Assembly: GCA_963756525.1 (NCBI GenBank)
Contig: CAVWNR010000001.1
Coordinates: 186,001-250,000, forward strand
Source: CAVWNR01 sp963756525
Lineage (GTDB): Bacteria > Actinomycetota > Actinomycetes > Mycobacteriales > Jatrophihabitantaceae
Direction of reading: 5' to 3'
Length of the DNA stretch: 64,000 nt
The notes beneath the pieces are model-generated. The model was given only the letters and a program-made list of their open reading frames with translations, was not told the origin of the DNA and ran no database searches. How positions within the stretch are numbered: position 1 is the first letter of the stretch; every line of letters starts with the position of its first letter. This document shows positions 52,719-64,000 of this stretch, piece by piece. A program made the translations under genes and the position numbers.

Positions 52719-52952
52719 AACCGAAAGCACGAGCGCCCGTCGGCTGGCGAATCAGTAGCTGTGAGACCGCTGACAGCCGCGAGTTGACCGGTGTACGGGC
52801 CTTGCCTAGAGTTCACAGTGCTCGGCGCACGGAGCCGCATCCGGGCTCGGGAGCTAGCCTCTCGGGCACTGCGGAGCCGGCCGAGCCGTCCCAGCAACGA
52901 TCGCGAACTTGCGTCGCCGCGATCCGGCGGGTTTCGGGCGGTGCCGGTCGGT
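52719..52952. other. Gap between tyrS and the rRNA promoter
   Basis: No gene is seen in these 234 bp. They precede the rRNA promoter and may hold upstream activating sequence, but none is recognised. Confidence 0.5.
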
Positions 52953-52981
52953 TTGACCGCGCGTGGCCGGCCGAGTATAGT
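52953..52981 (+). promoter_or_regulatory. rRNA operon promoter
   Basis: TTGACC (52953-52958) and TATAGT (52976-52981) with a 17-bp spacer: a near-consensus housekeeping sigma promoter about 250 bp upstream of the 16S gene. It is the best -35/-10 pair in the window. Confidence 0.85.
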
Positions 52982-53029
52982 TTCTTAGGTTGCCCCGAAG
53001 CGGTCCGAAAGGGCCGGGACGGTGCGCGT

Positions 53030-53057
53030 CCGCTCCTTGAGAACTCAACAGCGTGCC
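53030..53057 (+). other. 16S processing-stalk 5' arm in rRNA leader
   Basis: This 28-nt stretch (core CTTGAGAACTCAACAGCGTG) is largely complementary to 54944-54971 in the spacer after 16S. The two arms would form the long stem that RNase III cuts. The TTGAGAACT core recurs before 23S at 55115, as is usual in actinobacteria. Confidence 0.7.
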
Positions 53058-53234
53058 GAAAGTTAGTGCCATAAGTAATACCTCGTCCACGCGGCCGCTG
53101 GCCACGTGAGCGATTCCTTTGGTACATCGAGCAAGGACAACACCCAGCTCGTATGAACCAGTGATTAACACCGTCGCAGGACGGTAACTTTCTGTGTCGA
53201 CGATCCGCGTGTTGCGCGGAGCAGTCATAGAACC

Positions 53235-58267
<5,033 letters not shown>

Positions 58268-58307
58268 CATACTTACGCTGCGCCGGCGCAAGCCGGCCGG
58301 CTGCTAC

Positions 58308-58322
58308 GCGTCCACTGTGCAG
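58308..58322 (+). other. 23S processing-stalk 3' arm
   Basis: GCGTCCACTGTGCAG is the exact complement of 55124-55138 upstream of 23S, and further pairing extends on both sides. It brackets the 23S transcript for RNase III cleavage. Confidence 0.7.
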
Positions 58323-58378
58323 CTCCCGAGGTACGGTCCGCGCTTCTGATGAAGCAGCTCGGACCACATCTCCATAGA

Positions 58379-58497
58379 GTTTCGGCGACCATAGCGAGAG
58401 GGAAACGCCCGGTCCCATCCCGAACCCGGAAGCTAAGCCTCTCAGCGCCGATGGTACTGCGTGGGCCACTGCGTGGGAGAGTAGGACGTCGCCGGAC
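58379..58497 (+). rRNA. rrf: 5S ribosomal RNA
   Basis: About 119 nt: GTTTCGGCGACCATAGCGAG at the 5' end, CCCGAACCCGGAAGCTAAG in the middle and GAGAGTAGGACGTCGCCGGAC at the 3' end; the ends pair as expected. It lies 111 nt after 23S. Confidence 0.95.
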
Positions 58498-58508
58498 ATT
58501 CTTTGCAT

Positions 58509-58542
58509 CGAGGGGTCGTTCGGTTCGCCGAACGGCCCCTCG
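58509..58542 (+). terminator. rRNA operon terminator
   Basis: Hairpin CGAGGGGTCGTTCGG - TTCG - CCGAACGGCCCCTCG, a 15-bp stem with one T/G pair and a stable UUCG-type tetraloop, 11 nt after 5S. Confidence 0.88.
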
Positions 58543-58631
58543 TGGTATTAGAGGTGGGTTGCGTAGTGGCGGGTGACGCTGGGCGCGGTGGCCGGGCAGC
58601 CGGTGGCGGCGCCCGCGGCCGCCGCCGCGAT

Positions 58632-59537
58632 GTGTCGGATGGCGAGCAGCCGCACCGGAAGAGACGAGACGGCCATGCCGGCCGAGACGGCGACCGAGCC
58701 GACGCAGCGGCGGCTGGCACGCAGCGCACGCGTCGGGGTGGGCCGCCCCGTGAGCGAGCAGGCGACGGGCCGGCGCGCCACCGGTCGGATGCGCAAGCCG
58801 GTACCGCTCGTCGGGCTGGCGAGCCGGCACGGGCGGCACGAGAACGACCGGGGGTCGGCGCGAAGCGGGCCGCCCCCGCCGGGCCGAGCCTGCCGGACAG
58901 TGCGGACGTCCGCCTGCTCCATCCGGAGGTCCGCGCCGAGCTGAACACGCTGTCGAAGCCGAATGCCGAGATCGTGGCCGGTCATCTGGTAGCCGCCGGG
59001 CAGCTTCTCGACGCCGACCCGAAGGTGGCGCTCGAGCATGCTCGCGCCGCACGCGCGCGTGCCGCGCGAGTCGGCGCGGTGCGCGAGGCCGTGGGCCTGG
59101 CGGCATACCACGCGCAGGAGTGGGCGGAGGCACTTAGCGAGCTGCGGGCCGCTCGGCGGATGTCCGGCGACCCCCGCAACCTCGCGGTGATGGCCGACTG
59201 CGAGCGCGCGCTGCGCCGACCTGCGCGGGCGATCCGGATGCTCGACGATCCGGACGTAGCGCGGCTGGATGCGGCGACCAAGGCCGAGTTGCTGATCGTC
59301 GTCGCCGGAGCGCGGCGGGACCAGGGACAGCTCGACGCCGCACTCGGGGTGCTGACCCTTGGCGGGCTGAATCGGGACCGACCGGGTCCGGGGTCGGCCC
59401 GGCTCTGGTACGCCTACGCCGACGCGCTGGAAGCGGCCGGGCAAACGGACCAGGCCACGCAATGGTTCGCGGCATCCGCGGAGGCGGACACAGCCGACGA
59501 GACCGATGCCGCCGAACGGGCAGCCAGGCTGCTCTGA
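58632..59537 (+). CDS. TPR-like protein with basic disordered N-terminus
   Basis: About 301 residues. The first 100 are Arg/Gly/Ala-rich and likely disordered. The rest is helical repeat: AEIVAGHLVAAGQLLDADPKVALEHARAARARA, then EWAEALSELRAARRMSG and LLIVVAGARRDQGQLDAALGVL (key helices about 115-260), like the tetratricopeptide proteins common in actinobacteria. The function is unknown. GTG 58632 (MSDGEQPHRKR) is chosen; the frame is open back to 58503, into the 5S terminator region. Confidence 0.75.
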   Translation: MSDGEQPHRKRRDGHAGRDGDRADAAAAGTQRTRRGGPPRERAGDGPARHRSDAQAGTARRAGEPARAARERPGVGAKRAAPAGPSLPDSADVRLLHPEVRAELNTLSKPNAEIVAGHLVAAGQLLDADPKVALEHARAARARAARVGAVREAVGLAAYHAQEWAEALSELRAARRMSGDPRNLAVMADCERALRRPARAIRMLDDPDVARLDAATKAELLIVVAGARRDQGQLDAALGVLTLGGLNRDRPGPGSARLWYAYADALEAAGQTDQATQWFAASAEADTADETDAAERAARLL

Positions 59538-59646
59538 AGCGCTGCTCTGAAGCTCAGTGTGGCGTTTTCCACAGGCGCCGACTCGTCGTCCACAGATTGC
59601 CGCGCGGCCTGGTGCGCCGGCCGGCGGGCGTTGGACGATCTCGGCC

Positions 59647-60042
59647 ATGAGCGACGATGGGCCCGATCGGGCCGACAACCATGCCGACAACCATGCCGAC
59701 AACCATGCCGACAATCAGGTGTTCCTGCGGGGCGCGCTGGCCGCTGAGCCGGTGCTGCGCACGCTGCCGAGCGGTGACGAGCTGTGCACGTTCCGGCTCA
59801 CGGTGCCGCGGCCGGCCGGTGAGCGGGTGCGCGTCGACAGCATCGACTGCGCAACGATCCGGCCGGCGGTGCGTCGCGCGGCTCTGCGGTGCGCGCCGGG
59901 TGACACGCTAGAGGTCTCCGGCCAGCTGCATCGGCGGTTCTGGCGCGGACCAACCGGTGCGCCGGCGAGTCGATACGAGGTGGATGTGCGCAAGGCGCGC
60001 CGGCGGGCGGCCGGGCGCGCCAGCCGGCCCGGCAGCGGCTAG
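59647..60042 (+). CDS. SSB-like OB-fold protein
   Basis: A 131-residue protein. After a short Asp/Asn/His-rich start come QVFLRGALAAEPVLRTLPSG and DELCTFRLTVPRP, the first strands of an SSB-type OB fold, then DTLEVSGQLHRRFWRG and a basic tail. It is shorter than standard SSB and lacks the acidic C-terminal tip, so it is a paralogue, not the housekeeping protein. The N-terminus holds NHAD repeated about four times from a 12-bp tandem repeat. It stands between the TPR-like gene and convergent DUF1015. Confidence 0.7.
   Translation: MSDDGPDRADNHADNHADNHADNQVFLRGALAAEPVLRTLPSGDELCTFRLTVPRPAGERVRVDSIDCATIRPAVRRAALRCAPGDTLEVSGQLHRRFWRGPTGAPASRYEVDVRKARRRAAGRASRPGSG
59671..59715. repeat. 12-bp tandem repeat in the SSB-like gene
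   Basis: GCCGACAACCAT is repeated exactly three times, with a fourth partial, variant copy (GCCGACAAT). Twelve bases keep the frame, so copy number changes would only add or remove ADNH units in the protein's N-terminus. Confidence 0.9.
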
Positions 60043-60074
60043 CGCTCGCCCCCCGCCGACTGAAGGTCACCCGG

Positions 60075-61331
60075 TCACTCGGTCTGGTCCGCGAATCGGC
60101 GCATCACCAGCCCCGAGGCGGGCTTCGGCGTGAAAAGCGTCGACTTGCGGGGCATCCGCGCGCCGGCCGCCGCCACGGCCGCCACGGCGGGCACCGGTGT
60201 CGGACGCAGCAGCACCGCGACGCCGCCCGAGGCACGAGCCGCGGCGATGGCGTCCTCGGTGCTGTGCGCGTACCCGACGACGTTCTCGGTGTCCGGCAGG
60301 CCCCACACCCGCCCGACCAGGCCCCGGTGCAGCACGTTGACGTCCAGCCCTGCCAAGGCACGTGGGTCGTCGGGCGCGCCCGATGCCTCGACCAGCGCAG
60401 GGTCGGGATCGCTCAGCACGGCGCAGCTGCTGCCGTCGGTGAGCACCGCAGCGAAGCCGTCGACGCCGTCGAGCTCGGCGAGCGCGGCGATCGGATCGTC
60501 GGCCGGAGTGATCCGCACGGCGCCCGTCACGGCAGCCAGCGCATCGCCTAGGCGCAGGCCGCGAATGACCCGGTGGATGGCGTGCACCTGCGGGCCGTAG
60601 CTCGAGGAGTCCACGAGCAGGGTGAGCCCTCGATCCCAGGGCCCCGGGCCGCGCGCGGCGCCGAACTCCTGTTGCAACTGCAGGTAGGTGGCGTAGCGGT
60701 GATGCCCGTCGGCGATCACTGCCCGCCGATCGGCCAGGTCCGCCGTCACCTCGGCGTGCACGTCCGGTTTGGCAAGCGCCCACAGGCGGTGCATCGTGCC
60801 GTCCGGTGTGGTCGCCGAGCACAGCGCCGCGTCGTCGGCGACGGATCGGACCATCTCCGACGCCGGACCGCCGCCGTCGTAGACCAGATAGATCGGTTCG
60901 ACGTTCGCCTCGGTCGCCGTCATCAGCGCGAGCCGGTCGGCGACCGGGCCGGCCATCGTGTTCTCATGCGGCAGGATCACCCCGTCGTCGGGAGCGCGAA
61001 GCTCCACCGCGCCGAGCAGTCCCCTGGTCGCAGCACCGTCGGCAGTGCGCATCTCGTACACGTACAGGGCCGGGTCGGGGTCGACGGCGAGCAGGCCGGT
61101 GTGGACCTGTCGAGAGAGAGTCTCGGCGGCCGCCCGGTATCGGTCGTCGCCGCCGCGCGGCAGGACCACCGCAACCAAGTTCTGCGCGTCGGCTGCCAGC
61201 AGGCGCGCGCGCTGCTCGTCGTCGATCACGTCGTAGGGCGGGCAGAGCAGCCGCGCCAGCCGGTCGTCGTCCACGGTCGGGCGCAGCGCCCGAAACGGCG
61301 CGAGTGACAGTCCTTCGGCGGTGACGGTCAT
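60075..61331 (-). CDS. DUF1015 family protein
   Basis: A 418-residue DUF1015 protein. Visible blocks are LCPPYDVIDDEQRARL, ILPHENTMAGPVADRLALM, VIADGHHRYATYLQLQQEFG and the C-terminal ARMPRKSTLFTPKPASGLVMR. The family is widespread; its biochemical role is not settled (some are described as HipA-like or serine-kinase related). ATG 61331 opens the conserved domain. An IS element inserted 35 bp upstream of this start, so its promoter may have been displaced. Confidence 0.92.
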   Translation of the reverse strand: MTVTAEGLSLAPFRALRPTVDDDRLARLLCPPYDVIDDEQRARLLAADAQNLVAVVLPRGGDDRYRAAAETLSRQVHTGLLAVDPDPALYVYEMRTADGAATRGLLGAVELRAPDDGVILPHENTMAGPVADRLALMTATEANVEPIYLVYDGGGPASEMVRSVADDAALCSATTPDGTMHRLWALAKPDVHAEVTADLADRRAVIADGHHRYATYLQLQQEFGAARGPGPWDRGLTLLVDSSSYGPQVHAIHRVIRGLRLGDALAAVTGAVRITPADDPIAALAELDGVDGFAAVLTDGSSCAVLSDPDPALVEASGAPDDPRALAGLDVNVLHRGLVGRVWGLPDTENVVGYAHSTEDAIAAARASGGVAVLLRPTPVPAVAAVAAAGARMPRKSTLFTPKPASGLVMRRFADQTE

Positions 61332-61369
61332 GGCCGGATCGTACGTGGGGGCTACTACGCGGGGGCTAG

Positions 61370-62814
61370 TACGACAGCCGTAGTTCGTGATCTCCGCTGC
61401 CAGTGAGGCTGGTTTCGGCGTTTCTGCCGGGGAGGGCGCGGCCACCGGGCGAGCATGCGTTGCTTGTGTGGAACAACGAGAACGCCGCGGTGGCCGCGGC
61501 ACACAGCGTAGATGTTCGCCGGTGGACGGTCGCGTTTGGTGCAGTGATCGATCGGATCGTGCCGCGCTTCACCCGGTATGAGCCGGTGCGGCATGCCGCG
61601 GATCTGATGCTGGGCATGGTGTCCGGGTTGGACCGGAAGAACTGCTGGACGATCGCCGAACAGCGCGGCGATCCGACCCCGGACGGGCTGCAGCATCTGC
61701 TGGCCCGCGCGAAGTGGGACGCCGACGCCGTCCGCGACGACGTGCGCAGCTATGTGATCGACGCGTTCGGCGAGCCGGACGCGATCTTGGTGGTCGACGA
61801 GACCGGAGACGTCAAGAAGGGCGAGCACACCGTCGGGGTGCAGCGGCAATACACCGGCACCGCCGGGCGAATCGAGAATGCCCAGGTCGCGGTATTGCTG
61901 ACCTACGCCGCCCGCCGCGGGCACGCGCTGATCGACCGGGCCCTGTACTTGCCGAAGTCCTGGGCCGAGGACGAGCAGCGCTGCCAGCGCGCCGGTGTCC
62001 CAGTCGAGGTCGAGTTCGCGACCAAGCCAGCGCTGGCCGCGCAGATGATCAGCCGTGCGGTGCAGGCGGGCGTGCCGGCCGCCTGGGTGGCTGGTGATGA
62101 GGTCTACGGCGCCGATCCCCACCTGCGCCGGGCGATCCGCGGCCACGGCCTGGGCTACGTGCTGCAAGTCGCCGCCAACCGGCGGGTGCCCACCCACGCC
62201 GGGCCGATCCGCGTCGATGCGCTGCCCGCCATGCTGCCCAACCGGTCCTGGCAGAAGTACTCGTCCGGGGCCGGCAGCAAGGGCGAGCGCTACTACTCCT
62301 GGGCCTGGATCGCGCTACTACCCGAAGACGCCACGACACCGGCAGTCATCACCTGCTCATCCGCCGCAACGACCGCACCGGCGAACTAGCATACCTGCGC
62401 TGCTACAGCCCACGCCCGATCTCGCTCGCCACCCTCGTCCGCGTCGCCGGGCAACGCTGGCGCATCGAAGAAAACATCCAAGCCGCCAAAGGCCTGACCG
62501 GCCTCGATCAACACCAGGTGCGGCGCTGGACCTCCTGGCACCGCTGGACCACCCTCGCCATGCTCGCCCACGCCTTCCTCGCCGTCGCCACCGCCATCGA
62601 ACGCGACCACAGACCGGCACCAGCCGAGCTCATCGAACTGACCGTCAACGAGTTCCGCCACTTGTTCGACGCGCTCCTACTTGCCGGCAAACGCAGCATC
62701 GACACGCTGATCGCCTGGTCACGCTGGCGACGACGACACCAAGCCCGCGCCCGCGACTGCCACTACCGACGACACGAACAACAACACCAATGATCACGAA
62801 CTACGGCTGTCGTA
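61370..62814 (+). mobile_element. IS701-family insertion sequence
   Basis: A 1445-bp element bounded by a 23-bp perfect terminal inverted repeat (61370-61392 and 62792-62814, outer TACGACAGCCGTAGTTC) and flanked by CTAG on both sides (61366-61369, 62815-62818). A 4-bp CTAG target copy fits the YTAR rule of the IS701 family. It lies between divergent DUF1015 and HAD genes. Perfect ends suggest a recent insertion. Confidence 0.92.
61403..62793 (+). pseudogene. IS701-type transposase, frameshifted
   Basis: DDE transposase of the IS701 family, about 463 residues if joined. The first part (61403-62389, 328 aa) has the Asp residues in LVVDETGDVKKG and VAGDEVYGAD. At about 62340 the frame is lost: the expected continuation (HLLIRRNDRTGE, then RWRIEENIQAAKGLTG with the Glu) is in another frame through 62793. 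One missing base near ACACCGGCAG would explain it. The catalytic triad is otherwise intact, so the break is recent, a sequencing error, or programmed shifting. Confidence 0.85.
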
Positions 62815-62889
62815 CTAGGTTGGCGACGACGAACAACGCCGACCGCAGCGGCGGGCAACGGCGAAGCGGCGGAACGGACGGATCGCGAT

Positions 62890-63894
62890 ATGACGCTGCG
62901 CGGATCGGCGCAGCCGCTGACCTCGAGCTACGACGTGGCCCTGCTCGACCTGGACGGCGTCGTCTATCTGGGCGAGCGCCCGGTGGAGCATGCCGCCGAG
63001 TCGCTGACGACCGCCCGCGCCCGCGGCATGCGGCTGGAGTTCGTGACGAACAACGCGGCCCGCACACCGGCCTCGGTCGCCGAGCGCCTCGACCGGCTCG
63101 GCGTCCCGGCCACTGCAGCCGAGATCGTCACCTCTGCGCAGGCCGCCGCGCACTACCTGGCCGACCGGCTCCCGCCGGGCGCCCGGGTGCTCGTGGTCGG
63201 CACGACCGGACTGGTCGAGGCGCTCGCCGAGCGCGGCCTCACCCCGGTGCACTCGGCCGATGACGAGCCGGCCGCAGTCGTTCAGGGCTACTCGCCGGAC
63301 ACCGACTGGCGAATGCTCGCGGAGGGGGCGCTCGCCATCCAACGCGACCTGCCGTGGGTCGCGACGAACGCCGACGCCACCCTGCCCTCGGTTCGCGGGC
63401 CGCTGCCGGGCAACGGGTCGCTCGTCGCGGCGCTGCGCCACGCCACCGGCCGGGAGCCGGTCGTCACCGGCAAGCCGGATCCGACGATGCACCGCGAGAC
63501 GGTCGAGCGCTCTCGTGCCAGCAGGCCGTTGATCGTCGGCGACCGCCTGGACACCGACATCGAGGGTGCCTGCGCCGTCGGCTGCCCCAGCCTGCTCGTC
63601 CTCACCGGCGTTACCGGACCGGCCGAGCTCCTCGCCGCGCCGCCCGGCCAGCGCCCCGACTATCTCGGGTGCGACCTGAGAGGGCTGCTCACCGCGCATC
63701 CCGAGCCGGAGATCGGCGCGGAAGGCGGCCGGTGCGGGGGCTGGCAGGCATCGGGCGACGTGCTCAGCGGCGAGGGCGACGAGCTGGACGCGCTGCGCGC
63801 GCTCTGCGTCGCGAGCTGGGCCGGGGACACAGCGCCGCGTTGGCGCCCGCGCGGCGACGCCGCGGCCCGCGCCCTGTCCGCGTTGGGGCTATGA
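62890..63894 (+). CDS. HAD-IIA family hydrolase (NagD-like)
   Basis: A 334-residue HAD phosphatase. Motif I is VALLDLDGVVYLG, motif II EFVTNNAARTP, the C2 cap follows, motif III is VTGKPDPTMH, and GDRLDTDIEGA is motif IV. It probably dephosphorylates a small sugar or nucleotide phosphate. An extra 70-residue C-terminal part (from about 265) is acidic and unrelated. ATG 62890 is chosen. The stop overlaps truB by ATGA. The IS element ends 75 bp upstream. Confidence 0.92.
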   Translation: MTLRGSAQPLTSSYDVALLDLDGVVYLGERPVEHAAESLTTARARGMRLEFVTNNAARTPASVAERLDRLGVPATAAEIVTSAQAAAHYLADRLPPGARVLVVGTTGLVEALAERGLTPVHSADDEPAAVVQGYSPDTDWRMLAEGALAIQRDLPWVATNADATLPSVRGPLPGNGSLVAALRHATGREPVVTGKPDPTMHRETVERSRASRPLIVGDRLDTDIEGACAVGCPSLLVLTGVTGPAELLAAPPGQRPDYLGCDLRGLLTAHPEPEIGAEGGRCGGWQASGDVLSGEGDELDALRALCVASWAGDTAPRWRPRGDAAARALSALGL

Positions 63895-64000
63895 CCGACG
63901 GGCTGGTGGTCATCGACAAGCCGCCGGGTTGCACCTCGCACGACGTGGTGGCCCGGCTGCGCCGACTCGCGAGCACTCGACGGGTCGGGCATGCCGGGAC
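63891..64000 (+). CDS. truB: tRNA pseudouridine synthase B (3' truncated)
   Basis: First 36 residues of TruB, cut by the window edge. MTDGLVVIDKPPGCTSHDVV and RLASTRRVGHAGT match the family start; TruB makes Psi55 in the tRNA T-loop. ATG 63891 overlaps the HAD stop (ATGA). Confidence 0.9.
   Translation, partial: MTDGLVVIDKPPGCTSHDVVARLRRLASTRRVGHAG

Noticed and set aside
59671..59715. CRISPR-like repeats
   Set aside because: A contiguous 12-bp tandem repeat with no spacers, inside a coding frame.
61403..62793. Programmed frameshift making a full transposase
   Set aside because: IS701-type transposases are normally one frame, and no slippery heptamer is evident near 62340; a plain frameshift is simpler.

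Overview
The window is a GC-rich chromosomal segment from an actinobacterium. Supporting signs are GTG/TTG starts, tight ATGA/GTGA gene overlaps, a PucR-type regulator, a MoxR-DUF58-transglutaminase operon, an argCJBDFRGH cluster, and 16S/23S/5S genes of actinobacterial type with no spacer tRNA. Genus and species cannot be fixed by reading alone. LAYOUT. 1-1.85 kb: end of ribBA, ribH and a MocA-like molybdopterin nucleotidyltransferase. 1.84-6.03 kb (minus strand): a small hypothetical, then DUF2877, FdrA and DUF1116 proteins, the three partners of E. coli AllH/AllF/AllG (oxamate carbamoyltransferase). 6.17-14.1 kb (plus): PucR regulator, UraA-like permease, a three-subunit molybdenum hydroxylase and a CoxG-like protein. 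14.2-24.4 kb: a PMT-type glycosyltransferase, a kinase-like protein lacking the catalytic Asp, and a minus-strand operon of FN3 surface protein, MoxR ATPase, DUF58 protein and a TgpA-like transglutaminase lacking its Cys and His. 24.6-31.9 kb (plus): HyuA/HyuB, a family III CoA-transferase, carbamate kinase and a barbiturase/cyanuric-acid-hydrolase family enzyme. 31.95-38.1 kb: hisE-hisG, a PH-like protein, DUF72 and DUF1844 (minus), infC-rpmI-rplT-SpoU methylase, and a 2OG-Fe(II) oxygenase-like protein. 38.2-52.7 kb: pheS-pheT, argCJBDFRGH, a 3-methyladenine glycosylase and tyrS. 52.95-58.54 kb: a complete rRNA operon with promoter, processing stalks and terminator. 58.6-64 kb: a TPR-like protein, an OB-fold protein with a 12-bp repeat, DUF1015, an IS701-type insertion sequence with a frameshifted transposase, a HAD-IIA phosphatase and the start of truB. 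HOW THE GENES MAY WORK TOGETHER. The most interesting reading joins 1.3-14.1 kb with 24.6-31.9 kb as an oxidative pyrimidine catabolic system: uracil import, molybdenum hydroxylation to barbiturate, ring opening to ureidomalonate, then carbamoyl transfer to phosphate by an AllFGH-like complex and ATP capture by carbamate kinase. Ureidomalonate is the one-carbon-longer homologue of oxalurate, the compound AllFGH handles, so the system may gain ATP from the ring where the known Rhodococcus route releases urea. This is inference from gene content. Two hairpin repeat families are also notable; both copies of one lie at the 3' ends of catabolic genes.
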